This document shows, piece by piece, positions 25,899-38,642 of a stretch of 64,000 nucleotides of DNA. The stretch is from contig VZRN01000631.1 in the NCBI GenBank assembly GCA_013397935.1, positions 1,724,448-1,788,447 of the forward strand, read 5' to 3'. A program made the position numbers and the translations under genes. Numbering within the stretch: position 1 is the first letter of the stretch; every line of letters begins with the position of its first letter. This DNA is from Dasyornis broadbenti. Its lineage: Eukaryota; Chordata; Aves; Passeriformes; Dasyornithidae. Below the pieces are notes generated by a model that was given only the letters and a program-made list of their open reading frames with translations, made no database searches and was not told the DNA's origin.

Positions 25899-27507
25899 CT
25901 CCATGAACTTCTCAGGCACAGAGTTCATATTAACTTTGGATTGGATGCGGAAGTGTCAACTCCCACGGGGTGCAATTCATAACACGTGCTAAACTGGGAT
26001 ATAACAAATGTATGAAAGCCAGTTAGTATGCACCAGGTGCTTGTATTTTCCATTAACAAGAACGGATTTATAATTTTAAAAGATTGTTTACATTATATTT
26101 TTGAGGAGAAAAAGCAATTTCATACCTTAAGGTTCTATATTCTCTTCATTCACTAGAAAGACCACAGAGGTGTAACACTTAGAACGAAGTTTGCACAGCT
26201 CCTGGTGCCTCTGTACATCTATTGAACCTTTTCCCACAGACAAAGCCCCACCTGGATTTCACCTGTGCCATCTTCCACATCCCTCCAGGAGCCCAGAGCA
26301 CTAGGCTATGCTGGGGCTGTGAAGAGTAGAGCAGCTGTGAGCAGAAACATGGGCTTCAAACTGAGGAACCACGTGAGTTACACCTTCCTTGATGGCTGGG
26401 GCTGTAAGCACGTGGCCCACTGGAGCCAAAAGAATCCAGACAACTCAGCTGAGAGCAGGAACTGAGTGCAAGAGCACAGGAGTCTCAGTATTACACTGAG
26501 CTTTGAGTGTAGCTCTGACCCACGAGCACGGATAACGAAAGTCTCATTGATTCCAATTAGAGGAGGCTTGGGTCTATTTACTGTAACTGAGTCGATTCTC
26601 AGAAAAATAATTAATTCCTTGTCATGTCTCACGTGTATTGATTTTTGTAATTACAATGAGATTGGAGGCGAGGGTGCGGGGGGAAGGAAATGCACTTGAT
26701 TTGTGTTTAATTTGATGCACAAGCTGTCAAGGACAAAGCAATCGAGACGCGATGGCCATGCCCATCCTGGATGCTCCCTGTGCTCAGATATCGTGTGCCA
26801 GACGTGCTGGAGTGCAGCAGCCAAAATCACACCCTGCTGTGACATAATGCAGTGCACAGAGCTGGCTGTCTGCAGCAGCCTCCACAGCAGGCAGGAGAGA
26901 TGCCCAAGGGGAAGAAGATAAGGACAGGACAAGCTTAATGTGTATCAGTGACTAGGAGGAGGAGACGAAGCAGTAGAATGGGAGAGAAAGAAAATACAAG
27001 TTGTTGCTGATAATAGAGCTGCCAGGAGATAATGTAAGAAAAAACAAGGAGTGAGAGAAAAGAAAATACATTATGGCCTTGCTTGGTAATGATGCTGTTA
27101 GGAAAAAGCAGCAGGAGGGAATCAACTTTGTTTCCCAGATGATTTCACTAAAATGGCAAGTTAGAGAGTTTTTACCTAGAGTCAAGTCAGCATCTGACTT
27201 CTTAACTTGGTGGTAGTCTCCTTTCCACACCTTTTGGGCTCACTACAGCCAATGCCCGCCCTGATTCCAGCAGGACCACAAGAAGCTGTTTCCAACCTTT
27301 TGCCTAAAAGTACCAGTTCAGAAAGTCTGCAACTCTCATAGGAGCAAAAAAGCTTTTTGTTATACAATAGCCCTGCAAATGAAAGCTGCAAAACAGTCTC
27401 ACATCCAAACACTAGAAAGACATGATATATGTGAGGGAGAAGCAGAGTCTAAGGGTGTAAATCAGACCTGAGTTAAGCACTTTCAGCTAAACATATGGTA
27501 TTTTAAA

Positions 27508-27548
27508 CAAAACAAAACAAAACCAAACCAAAACAAAACAAAAAAAAG
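27508..27548. repeat. (CAAAA)n-type microsatellite
   Basis: An A-rich run of repeated CAAAA and CCAAA units, ending in a short poly-A. It is simple-sequence DNA in the downstream intron. Confidence 0.85.
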
Positions 27549-28541
27549 CCTCCAGGACAGGGAACTACTTTGCATCCAGTTTGTGCAGTTTCCAAAACCT
27601 GTTGTCTAAAATGACAGCACTCTGAGGCACATTTTTTCCTGGTGCCCCACGCACACCGCAGGGGAGGAAGCTGCAAAGTCATACCTCAGGAAAAGCCAGC
27701 AAACTGTGAGTGGCTGTGGCAGTCTGCTGGCAACACTCAGTGACACGATATCCTCCCTGGCTGGGAAAGAGCTCTGTGCACAGAGTCAGAACACAACAAA
27801 CTGTGAGGCAGCAATAAATAACCAAACAACAGTGATGGATGACAGCAGATCTGTCTCCAGTGGAATTATTGGGGAGAATACTGAAAATTCTTTCCCTCTT
27901 AATATATTAAACTCTTTGTTTTGGGCTGAGCTGATGCTGCCAGAAAAGCCTTTTAACACAGCCAGCATAAATTTCAGTGGGTGTTTGAAGGAGGAGAGCC
28001 TGGGTTGTTGAAAAAGCAGCCCCCAGAAAGGCTGCTGCCTGCAGAAAACACATCAGCTCTGCTCAGCTGGGAAATCATTTGATCTATTTTACGTCCCACA
28101 CCCTGTCACTGAGGAGGCAAATATGGCTATGAAATATGGACATGCAGCAAAACATAAAAAGAGACTTAATAAAATGAGTAATTATGTTTTCCCTAAACCC
28201 TCTCATGCAAGCAGGAGGCACATACCATCATAAATTCAGCAAAGTGCCCATTTCAGTGTGTGGGAAAGGGAAAAAGCCCTGGAGCCAGGCCCTGTGAGCA
28301 CATCCCTGCAGAGGCTGTGTCGGGAAGGATGGAGGGAGCAGGGTGGGGAGCTGTCTCTGTGGCCAGAAGCAGGGGGGACAGGGATCTGGAGCTGCTCTGT
28401 GCCGGGACCTAACACTGGGCAGAGACAGAACTGACGGAGGAGTCAAACACGACTGGCCCAGCGCAACCTCTCAAAATTCAACTCAAGTCCTCAGTGACAA
28501 ATTTCCAGTGCTTCATGCTACCCCTCAGTACATCAGTAAAT

Positions 28542-28558
28542 TAAAAAAAAAAAAAAAA
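28542..28558. repeat. Poly-A tract
   Basis: A run of about 16 A. No element body could be recognised next to it. Confidence 0.75.
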
Positions 28559-29225
28559 TCAAGACAAAAAGAAGAAAGGACACAGCCAAAGAGAAGGGAT
28601 CAAGTGCCCAAGGATCCAGGAAAAGCTGGTGTGAGAAGCACTAACTGATTATTCTTTGACATTTTAAAATCCAGTGTTTAAATTCCAGTTCAGAAGCCTG
28701 ATAAGCTCATGATCCTACAGCACCAAACATAAAACATAATAGTACGTATAGTCTTTACACCCAGATGCCCACAACATCAAAAAGTTCCAGCTCATTTATA
28801 AACAGGATTTTAAAAAGATGAGTAGAAAATTTGAAGTGGAAACATTTTTATTCTCCCAAACTATTATAAACTTCTGGCTATTCAGCCCTTAGCCTGATTT
28901 ATTCTTTGGCTACTTCACAGAAATGACATGACAACACTGATTAGCTCACAGCCAGTGCTAGAATTCAAGCTGTAATACAGGCAGAAAAACATTGGGACTG
29001 TGGACACAGACAAGGGATGAGAACTGAAGCCAAGGACACACGTTTGAGCAAGAGCAGAAAAAAAAGAAAGCAGACATGACACAGTGGGCTGTGAAGAATT
29101 ACACTTGGATATGAACCCTGCTGAAAACAAGTCTCCCTCCATGTGGAAGTGTGATTACACAGTCACCTAATTCTTCCTACAGGAAAGTCAGGTACAGGTG
29201 CAGGGCTCCGAACCTTCTCCTCTGA

Positions 29226-29251
29226 AGCTGGTGGCAAAACTGCCACCAGCT
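29226..29251. repeat. Perfect inverted repeat (11-bp stem, 4-nt loop)
   Basis: AGCTGGTGGCA and TGCCACCAGCT are exact reverse complements separated by AAAC. The hairpin would form in RNA from either strand. It is about 540 bases past the donor of the last common PLCB1 exon. Confidence 0.85.
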
Positions 29252-29794
29252 CCACTCAGAGCAAGAGTGAGCCCTCAGCCTTGAGGATGAAAGTCTTCAT
29301 TTCAGAATGTTACATGTAGTGTATAAAATGAAACAGAGGAAATCCAGCAAGCAGTGTAGAATATAAAGCACTGTTATTGTAGAGAAGCTCGTTGTTTCCC
29401 ACAGAAATCCATCCTGATGGATCCCCAGGACCTTGGGGGCAGCATGCTAAGGAGATATCTCTTTTTCCTTTCAATGGGAACTGTGTTTTGCTTCTGCGCT
29501 GCTCAGGCACAGGGGAGGGAAGGGCACACTCTGCTGGCCACAGCACCTTTTACACCGACAGCTTTTGAACGATCTTAGTGCTGAAAAATAACCCCCATTC
29601 CGTGACATCTGGAGCAGAAGCGGTGCCCACACCAGGCTGCTGCTTGACTTCTCTCACCCTGAGTGTCAGTGAGGGTGGCTCTGATGCTGTGAATGGATTC
29701 TCTCATGTTTAAACATCAGCCTACCTGCTGTGAGGGCACTTTCCTTCCTGAAGGACAATTTTAGCAGTGTAACATATGTTCAAAAACTCTTTAC

Positions 29795-29881
29795 CTTAGG
29801 CTTTTCATCCAGTATTTGCTGACGGATCTCCTTGTGTTTTTCCACAAGTTTCTCCTGCCTTTTACTCTGAGCATCTTCTAG
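29795..29881 (-). CDS. PLCB1: PLCB1 exon: last exon common to the 1a and 1b tails
   Basis: 87 nt, 29 codons, phase 0 at both ends: LEDAQSKRQEKLVEKHKEIR then QQILDEKPK. In mammals the shared part of the two splice forms ends at this EKPK, after which isoform 1a and isoform 1b use different tails. The donor is GTAAAG. If it is not spliced, the frame runs only four codons before TGA. This is the last strongly supported coding exon in the window. Confidence 0.95.
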
Positions 29882-30869
29882 CTGCCAGAAAAGAGCAGAG
29901 AAATCATTTTTTCACATCCTCACTCTCCCACCTCCTTCCCAACAAACATTCCACCCATCAAAATTAAAACATTATCATCAAAACTAAGAATAATTCAAAT
30001 ATAAAATTACACACCACGGTGAGGAGCATCCCTGAGCACAACTGTTCAACAGTTGGGTGTGGACATGAAGTATCAGATTTCACACTTGAGAATTAGAATC
30101 AGAAATGTCTAAAGGACTTATTGCAGACTTCTAATGCTATTAAATTATAAATTTTGGGCTTCACTTAGCGATGCACTCGGACATTAAACCTACTTAATTT
30201 GCTAATTCTTTAGGTTGCTTCCTAAATCAAGGCTTTTCTAAGCAAAAATGGGCCAACTATTGAACTGAACTCTCTTTGCATTGAAATTAAGAGGAGAATT
30301 CAATGGCTGCACACATTCCATAGTGATTTCACACTCCAAAATTGTGCACTGCAGTGCACAACTTCAGCCCAGTGTGAACCACTTGTAGCTTCAGAAAAGC
30401 TAACAACTGTAATGGAATTCTTTGATTTGTGTTTACAGAACTAACAGAATACTTTTTACATTTCGGTAACTGTACAAATGCAATTAAAGTTAAAATATAC
30501 TCTGCAATTAATTGTTCATTGACTTTCCTTATGCAATCTTTACATTCATGAGACAGCAAACCCATAAAAAAAAAAAAGGATGCATTTTCCATGAACACAC
30601 CCAGAATATTCAGAGATGAAATTGTATTAAAATCTGCCCTCCTCGGCACCATCCCCCAAATGCTGACTAATAATTTATGAGGAGCTGTCTGAAATCCCAG
30701 TTTTCCTTTACCTGGAATGTGAAGCAAAGTCTACACTGCATCTGCTAAAAGTCAGCAGGTGCAGAATCTTTATGCTGAAGCTTAGAATCTGCAGTTTAGT
30801 ATGACCTACAAGATGGAAGGTGACATTTTATCCCCCCCAGATGAGGAGTAAACCCCTGGCCTGACATAC
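29882..30869 (-). other. PLCB1 intron (988 bases)
   Basis: AT-rich with an A run near 30569. A 132-codon minus-strand open frame (30329-30727) has no recognisable similarity. GT/AG borders. Confidence 0.85.
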
Positions 30870-30927
30870 CCTCTTTATGTACTGCACCACCTCCTGGATA
30901 TAGGACCGGATCATCTCCGTCTTCTCC
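30870..30927 (-). CDS. PLCB1: PLCB1 small exon: coiled coil
   Basis: 58 nt, one base plus 19 codons, phase 0 out: EKTEMIRSYIQEVVQYIKR. It completes the MEEEKTEM junction with the previous exon. Acceptor TTCCCCCAG, donor GTATGT. It is part of the last long helix of the C-terminal domain. Confidence 0.95.
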
Positions 30928-32830
30928 CTGGGGGAAGCAATCCTGGAGTTATTGTAGTCAGCAAGATCACACCAATGTATTCTAACCCCCTGCAACTCTC
31001 TGCCTAATCAAGTCCATGTTTCAGGATCTGCCTAATTAACTTTTCTGCACTCTCTGAAAGTGCCCGTGTACCAGGCTGCACCTTTACTGCACGAAGGGCT
31101 CAGACCTCCCCATGACCTACACAACATCCCCTTGCTCTTCCCCAACAGGCTTTTCCCAGAGGATAATGCCACGTTTTTCAAGAGCTGGTGGTGTTCCCAA
31201 CGTCCCAAATGTCAGCCTGGGAGCTGCAGAGCCATGAGCAGAGGCACAGTGCCACGGTGTGGCAGAGGAACAGCCTCTGCCAGAGCAGGCACGGCTTGGC
31301 CCCACACAGAGCTGAACTCAGGGCAAATTGAACCCAAGACCTGGGTGGGTGTGAAAAAATGAAGTAAGAGCAATTAAAACAATGGATGATTATCTCTGTG
31401 TAATATTCTTTCCCAAAGTTGTGTACAAGCTTTAGATGAACAACAGCATAGCCAGAATGATTCCAAAGGGATTCACCAGAAGGTCTCACTCCTCTCTGCC
31501 CCAGAGTGAGGACAAGCTGTGTCACACACAGGGGAAAGCTGAGTTTCCCGTGGAGTTCCCTTTTCACCTCTCCCAAGAGCTCTTTGAAAAGCCTGACAAA
31601 GGAAAGTCATTGGGAAAAATGAGGAAAAAAATGAAAGCAAAACAAAAAAGAATAGCTACTTGTCTGTCCCTGAGCCTTTCTCACTAGTGCCTCCTTTACC
31701 TCTCAGCAAATCATTTCCTACTGCAATTGGTTTTTACTGCTGTAGCATTTCTGTAATGGCCAACTACTTTTTCCTAACATGAATTCCATGCCCTCTGACC
31801 AGCTCTAACCATACAAAGTATTTCACCCTTTTTTTCATAATAATTTATTCACATCATGTTATTTTTTCTCTAGGATGTTTAGTGAAATTTTTAATGTGTT
31901 GATTCTAAAACTACCTGAAACACTTCACTGTGTGTGTGTGACTTCCTTTTCACAAATACACAGATTCTCTGCTGAGAGGCTCCAGAACCTGTGTAAACCT
32001 TTTTACCTGCAGAAAACCAAACACAGTTGTGCCTTTGTTACATGGTAAAACTCAAACATTACAGTGTTCTTTTTTTTAGTTTTGTTTTGTTTGTTCCTCT
32101 TGTATTTTTAACTGCTCTAAAGTAAAGATTGGTAACAAGAATAGCAGTGGAAGATTAAAATGCTCCATTTTCTTTTTCAGCTGCTTGCCAAAACAAATGA
32201 AGGAGGACAAACAAACCTAGATACTGTGCCCTTGGGAAGAACATAATCAACTTGCACAACTCCGGTTTGTGCTGTCTGGGGGTGCATAAATGGAATTGGT
32301 ATTCCTGTGCCTGCACAGGGACGCTGCACCCTCAGAGCTCAGCTTTCCCCTGTGTCCCCCCCAAAGTGTCACTGTCACTGGAGCAGGATCACTGGATCTG
32401 AGGGGAGTTTATCACAAAAGCAGAGCAAACCTCACAGTGTGGTGTTGCCATGTCTTCTGGAGAGCAGCTTTACCGGAGTTAGGAACAAAAGGCAACTCAC
32501 AAATAGAAACCCAAGTTAAAATGAAATCAAACCCTGCAAGAACAAGAGCATTAAGGCCATTTGCACTTAGAGGAACAGTGCCTGGATGAACAGCATTCTG
32601 GGGAACTGCTCCATGAGGTGCTCCCAGGAACATCCCCACTCCCCACAGCAGCACCTCTCCTGCTGCCCCAGGCTCTCCATGCTCACGGAACAGGAAATGA
32701 AATCAGTATCAGGCAAAGGACTCTGGTGAGGTCTGACTAAAGGCTGCCTTGCATTTAGGGTCAAGACCTTCCTTTGATTTCCCACCTGTGAAAATCTTGT
32801 ATAAGGATATGGATCTAGGGATAGACTTAC
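30928..32830 (-). other. PLCB1 intron (1903 bases)
   Basis: No recognised repeats or genes. A short (TG)6 run lies near 31930 and a T run near 32070. Confidence 0.85.
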
Positions 32831-32920
32831 TCTTCCATTTGATTTTTATCCTTGGACTTTGCTTCTGTGATCTTCTCCTGCCTCTTCTTGTCCATTTTTT
32901 TCTTCAGTTCTTTCTTTTCT
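32831..32920 (-). CDS. PLCB1: PLCB1 exon: lysine cluster of the coiled coil
   Basis: 90 nt, one base, 29 codons and two bases. It reads EKKELKKKMDKKRQEKITEA and then KSKDKNQMEE. The dense lysines form the basic face used in membrane association. In rat PLC-beta1 a lysine cluster of this region has been reported as needed for nuclear localisation. Acceptor ACAATAG, donor GTAAGT. The two small exons 32831-32920 and 33013-33089 would be spliced across a very short intron. Confidence 0.95.
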
Positions 32921-33012
32921 CTATTGTATAAAAAATAAAGTGAAGTTCAAAAAGTAGCGAAACAAATCCCACACAAGGAGCAGCAATCTCTGATAAAGGG
33001 AACAGCACTTAC
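32921..33012 (-). other. Very short PLCB1 intron (92 bases)
   Basis: Flanked by GTAAGT and TATACAATAG. It is the shortest intron in the window. If retained, the first codon formed across the donor is followed at once by TAA, so retention would truncate the protein in the coiled coil. Confidence 0.92.
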
Positions 33013-33089
33013 TTTTCACATGTTTCTTTCAGTTTCTTTAGCTGGTTGTTCTGACACTCCTCTGCTACATCTGTCAGCTTCTGAATTAG
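33013..33089 (-). CDS. PLCB1: PLCB1 exon: coiled coil
   Basis: 77 nt, 25 codons plus two bases. The product is LIQKLTDVAEECQNNQLKKL followed by KETCE. It is an amphipathic helix of the C-terminal domain. The acceptor follows a 12-base T run ending AG and the donor is GTAAGT. Human has Ile where this has Thr (KEIC versus KETC). The following intron is only 92 bases. Confidence 0.95.
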
Positions 33090-35171
33090 CTAAAAAAAAA
33101 AAAAATCCCCAGAAACAAAAAAATGCATTTTCAGCTAAACATCATACAGGCAGCTAAATTTCCTCAAAAGTCTGCAGCAGATATGAAAGGGTTACGCCAT
33201 GGCCAGATTAATTACCAGTGATCAAAAGCCAGTAAACATTATTATCAGTGTAAACACATTATTAACTTGTGGAGTTCAGCCAGACTTAATATCCAACTCA
33301 CACAGGAACTGCTACTTCTCTGTGCATCAAGGTGATACAGTTTCACAACATTAAATGTAAAACCAAAATATATTTTGCATGTTTTACCTTTGCTAGAAAT
33401 TAAAATGCCTGTGATAAATCATAAGGGGTCACAAATTGAATTCACACAATGCTAATTGCAAACTGAATTCCTGTGTATTCAGGATTTTCTGTGAGGGCTG
33501 AAAATGTTCCTCTTGTAATGAGGATTATCACAAGGAATAGTTTGGATTTCAGGGTGGCCAGGGGAACATTGAAAATTCAGGCATGACAGCTGTGAAAGTC
33601 AAGCACAGAGAAGCATAACCTACATTTTGATCACAGAATGAAAAAGATCTGAGTCATTGGTTTGAAATCTGCTGTGGGTTCAATCTCATTTGTGCCCAAA
33701 GCAGCAGCAAAAGCCACGGCTGTGGTGGGCATACTGACAGGAGAGGACTCATGGGCAGGGCTCCTGTGCCAGTTCAATGAACAGTGAATAAAGTGGGAAA
33801 TGGGACTCATTTGGTTTGATCACCCTGCTAGTTTAAGTCTGATTCTGTAAAATCAGCTTCTGAGGGTGATGAACCAGGAATGTGTAACAAGGCATAGCTG
33901 GTCTGATCCGAATGGCATTCCTTAGATAGAAGCAGAAGGGTACCAACAATAGGCTCCCCTCTAAAAGAAAGACATCAGAAAGAATCTCTCAGCTGAAAGG
34001 CAAATTTTAATTGGAATATTAACTCCTGCACAGCTCAGAGAGAAAGCTGCCTGAAAGTTCTGTGCTAAAAAATGAATTTACTCTGACACCACCGAACTGG
34101 ATAATGGCAGAAATTTAACTCTGCTTTGAGAAAAGCCGTTTCCCATTCTGGAATGAGAAATGAGTTACCTCACAAGATAAGCCCAACTATGTGGGTCTAA
34201 AACGGTTCTTTTTTATAAAAATTCAAATGTCTGAGATGCAGCCACCAACTGTTACTGGAATGGGGACTGTCCCTCTGTGGTGCAGGGAACTGTCCCTACA
34301 GCCACCCTGGAGCAGCTGTGACTCACACAGGGATGGGGATGAACAGCACCACCAGGGAGCTGCAGCTCTGTGCTGTGATCCGTGGAAATCAGTCTGTGCA
34401 AAGGCCTTGCTGAGCAACAGCCACACACAAATCACTCCTCTGACCTGCTCTTTTTGGGTGGCAGGGCAGAGCAGACAAATCACTTCACCCAACAGGAGTG
34501 AGGCAAAGCATCAGATAATAAAGGTTGCGAGAGGGGCTTGTCTCCAGTTGAGGAACAGTTTGCACTCCCATAACACCCTCTAAAAATGTTATTTTCTGCC
34601 TAAGAATACCCATTAGCATCAGCTTCCATCTGCCCAAGCTCCTCTATTTCAGCTCAGAGGGCCTATGATACTGCTGGAGCTGTCAGCCAAACTGCAGCTG
34701 TAAAAACAAAGCTGACTTGGACTAATGGATGCAAAACACTCCCTTCACCATATACAGATTTCTGTCCTGCATCCCCTTAAAGCATTCATCTGCCACACAA
34801 ATACTCTTTGGTACAACCCTGTGTCCTTGGGAATGATTGAATCTATTTTCTATTATTTATTTTCTGGCTAATCCCGCCTCCTTGTGTGTTGTAGGTTTAA
34901 AAGTGTGGCAGAACAAAACAGGAACATCATCCAAGACCTGCAGTAAACTTGAGAGTTATGCAACCAGAGGCAGCAATAATTCTGTTGCCTCTGTGCCTTC
35001 CAAATCATTGGAAGTGTTAGTGACAAAGTGACACAACAGCCTCTTGAAGTGGCAGCAGAACAGAGCGAAGTGAAGCTCTGAAGGGGACTCCAAGCAGGAG
35101 GAAGCCCCACTTGGTGAGAATTTGTCCTGGTGCCCTCAGCGCTCACCCCGGGCTCGCCACCACAAACCTAC
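33090..35171 (-). other. PLCB1 intron (2082 bases)
   Basis: No recognised genes or mobile elements. It starts next to an A/T run at 33091. Confidence 0.85.
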
Positions 35172-35352
35172 CAGCTTGATGTGCTCTCGTTTCTGGTACT
35201 TCTCACTGTAATACTGCTCCTGCCTGAGGTTCAGCAGCTGCTGCTGCTGCTTCTCCTTCAGCTCCACGAGCTTCTGGGTCATCTCGGAGTCCAGGGCAGC
35301 CAATTCCTGCTCAATGGTGGAAGAACTGTGGTCGGGGCTGCTCGTCTCAGAC
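35172..35352 (-). CDS. PLCB1: PLCB1 exon: coiled coil with poly-Gln turn
   Basis: 181 nt, one base plus 60 codons, phase 0 out. It reads SETSSPDHSSSTIEQELAAL, then DSEMTQKLVELKEKQQQQLL and NLRQEQYYSEKYQKREHIKL. The SSPDHSSSTIEQ loop joins helices of the C-terminal domain and carries serines. Acceptor CTTGCAG, donor GTAGGT. A Thr replaces the Pro of human SEPSSPDH. Confidence 0.96.
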
Positions 35353-38300
35353 CTGCAAGGACACAGCACACCCCGAGGGGGTTCAGTCACCAGGAACCTA
35401 CACCCTGCCTTTATTTATTTAAACTTTGCCCATTCACAACTTCCTCAGCACCACACACAGGGTGAAAAGTTAGGTGATTTTAGCCCTGGTAAGTTCAATA
35501 ATTTAATAAAAAGAATACTATTAACAATATATTAATGGAATGGCTGCTGCTTTTAAACCTCATTTTACTGACTTCCCAGGGTGGTGTCAACCAGACTTAG
35601 TGGAAGTGAGCTATAAATGCAACTGCCAAGATTTCCCATGAACAAGTGCTCATGGAACTTGTTTATCCACTTCCAGACATAACTTGAACTTCAAAGCTGC
35701 AGAGTCCTCAGCAGAAATGGTGAATGCTGAGTGTTTTAGAAACCAAATCATCCCTGCACACACTCAGCAAGAAATTTGAAAGCTTAACATTACATCTGCA
35801 TTTATAAAATGCTTTAAGTGGTAGGAACATCCCTTTATTTGGTGTTTTCTCCCCTCTTCAGGAAATGCCATGCATAGCACATGCAGGAAAGTGCTCCATG
35901 GGCTGCTGACTCCAGAAGGAAAGTTCACACCCCAGTGGGGAGTAAACCTCAGATGGGCAACACTCAGGAGCAAGGGAAAAGCATAAAAAAGCTAAGAAGC
36001 AACACTGTGGAAAAGTCTGAGTCTATTTTATTCTTTCTTGAGACAGAAGGAAGGGTAGATGGAACTGTAAAAGGAGACATGAGGGCACTAAACTGCTCAA
36101 GAGAAAAATAAGCAGCAAACCCAGTATCACTCTCAGGCCAGCAAAAAACAAAACCCAAGAAAAATACATTGAAAAATAAGATTACGCTGTGTCCCTGCTC
36201 TGCTGCTGTGTTTACTGCCATGCTCAGGTGCTAAATCAGTTGCCTGGGAAACGTCAGAACAGCACAGGAGATGGACAAAACAACAAAACCTTGAACAGGG
36301 AGGGCTGACACAGGGAGAAAAATGAGTTTGCTCCTCAGAAATGTGCAGAGATTACAATGCAGAGAACTGGCTCTGCCTCTCCTCTTTCTCCCAGGTTCAA
36401 GTGTGCAGCTGCTGTCACTTAGAGTTACTTCAGCTGAAATAATGTGAACCCGCTTTCATTCGTCTGAGGACACGAATCCTAAGGTAGCTTCGTTTTAATT
36501 CTTGTATTTTTATTGTATTTGAATATTCTGCTAAGAGGTTAAGTGGTGTCAGTGTGATGGGTGAGGGTAATTTAAATATTACAGAGCCAGAAGACAGCAT
36601 TAATGAATATTACAGTCAGTGTATTATGCCATTACACGATACATATTTTAAAGCTGGCATTTCTCTTGTATTTCTGGAAAAAAGGAATCAGGCCTATTTC
36701 TAAACACTGACTGTTTTTTATGGGACATAATCATAAAGAAACTTCAGAGCAACACCAACAAAACGCTTGTAAGTGTGTATAAATAAATATTTCAAACTTC
36801 CTGTAGACAATGGCTTTACTGAATCTTGGCTCCATTTTAGACAAGGGCATAAAGAAGAGATTGCTCCTGAACAGACACAACACATTTTTGTGGCTATCTG
36901 ATCCAGGGACTCCTGATGAAGTAGTGATTTATACTTTGCAGTAACAGGCAAATAGTTTCATCAATAATTTAAAATTATAAAAATAATCCTTTTCCCTGGG
37001 ATGCAGTGTTTCATTAAAAGTCTGCTGCTTGAGATAATATGTACTTGCGAGTTTGAAAATCCCTGAAAACATATTCCTGCCTTTTTAAAAACTGAACCTC
37101 CAGACTTATCTGTATCTGCATAAAAAACTTCACATCTCTGACACCACTGTGGCAGCTCCATGTAAGAGACTGCAGGGTTTTACTGCCTGACATCATGAAC
37201 GGTTTGCAGCCAGATCACAACACCGTAAAAATACCCAAATGGTCTTTGCTCAGAAACAAATGAGTCATTTTATTTATTCAGCTTGATTTTCTGCTAAAAT
37301 GTGGATATGCTAGAGGAAAGACGGAGATGTGACGTTGTTTTGCCTGCCACTGTCTGTCACACACTTTGGTGATGGTAAAACACTGCAGATAAAATATCCC
37401 TGTGCTTGCAGCTGACAGCCAGTCATTAAGGGAGCTTGTTAAACTCAAGTACAGAACCTGGAAGACTGAGAACTGGCAGCAGTTTAGGCCACCTGAACAC
37501 AGATCTATTGTGAGTGTCAAGCTCTCATTAAGCCCAATGACATTCTGTCATCAGGAAAGCATAAATGAGTAAGCTCCTGCCCAGGGACAAGTTATGGCAT
37601 GAGTCCCAGTCACTTACATTTAGAGGTGCTATCAACAAGGCTGGCAGCCAGAGAAGGCTTGGAGCTTTTTTATCTGATCATCTCCTACCAAAAAGCATCA
37701 GTGATTCTTTTAAAGTTCATTCAGTATCAATTTCACGTAAAAGTTAAGAGGACTTTTGTGCTTATCTAGTTACTTTAAAAAATGAATGATGTTGAGATAA
37801 AAATGGTGCACCAATGGGAGAAATAAAAGTTCAATTGCAAGAGTACCTGATACTGATTGGCTTTAAGTGTGTATATGCTTTGCCAGGAGTTATGAATTGA
37901 TCTTTATTAACACACAGCTCTTTACCATAAGAACAAGTCAATAATTGTGGAAAGTAGAAAGCAGTAAGAAGTAATTGCAGTTTTTGCATTTAAACTGATA
38001 ATAATGAATAATTAACTAAAAAATAATATAACAATTGTATCAGGACAGAGAAAGAGACAGGCTGATGCAAGGCTTGGAAAGAAAAGGCACAGAAGGGGTG
38101 TTCAAGCAGAAGCAAAGCCAGGCAATCATGAAGAGAACCCTAAGCGGTGTGGATCAATCATGATTTAAACAACAGTCGGGTGCTTAAAATCTCCAGGTGT
38201 TTCTTTCCCTTAATTCTACACCTCATGTCTTCTAGTCCAGCATGAGTTTTCTCCAAGGCTCTAACTCAGAGCCAACGTTCTCATCCCCCATTAACCAGGA

Positions 38301-38422
38301 ACCTTGCTCCTTTCCATTTTTTTCTGTCTTCTGTCACCTCCACATGATTTCTCTGCTGCAAAAGCAGCTCCAAGTAAAGATCTCCAACACCACACTGACC
38401 AGGCAGGTTGTGCTTGACCCAC
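35353..38422 (-). other. PLCB1 intron (3070 bases)
   Basis: AT-rich, nothing recognised. Open frames here are short and unlike known proteins. Confidence 0.85.
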
Positions 38423-38642
38423 CTTTTCTTGCTGTCCCTTTTTGCAGTTTTCTCTAGCACCGCTCTCCGCCGCAGGTAGTCGTTCTGGATCTCGTTGTAC
38501 TTTGCCGTGTGCTCCTTGATAAGGTCGGTGGTTTTCTTGTGATGCCTCTTCACCAGGTCCTTCATTTCCTTGTAGTGCTTCTTTTGAAGTTTAACAAAGG
38601 ATTTCTGTTGTTTTAGCTCCTCAATGGTCTGTGCTTCCACTT
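38423..38642 (-). CDS. PLCB1: PLCB1 exon: distal C-terminal coiled coil, first helices
   Basis: 220 nt, 72 whole codons with split codons at both ends. It begins VEAQTIEELKQQKSFVKLQK and includes HYKEMKDLVKRHHKKTTDL and YNEIQNDYLRRRA. This is the start of the long antiparallel helical C-terminal domain unique to PLC-beta, which binds membranes and Galpha-q and is needed for GAP activity and dimerisation. The basic residues are on-family. Acceptor CATTGCAG, donor GTGGGT. The Arg at the junction replaces the Lys of mammals. Confidence 0.96.

Larger units (their letters stand above)
23263..29794. other. Presumed PLCB1 intron between the common exon and the 1b candidate
   Basis: About 6.5 kb. 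It holds the A-rich tract, the 13-mer duplication, a CAAAA microsatellite, a poly-A run and the hairpin listed separately. No coding sequence is recognised, though a 182-codon open frame lies at 25314-25862 on the minus strand. Confidence 0.55.

Noticed and set aside
35130..35465. Plus-strand open frame of 111 codons
   Set aside because: It is the antisense shadow of the PLCB1 coiled-coil exon at 35172-35352.
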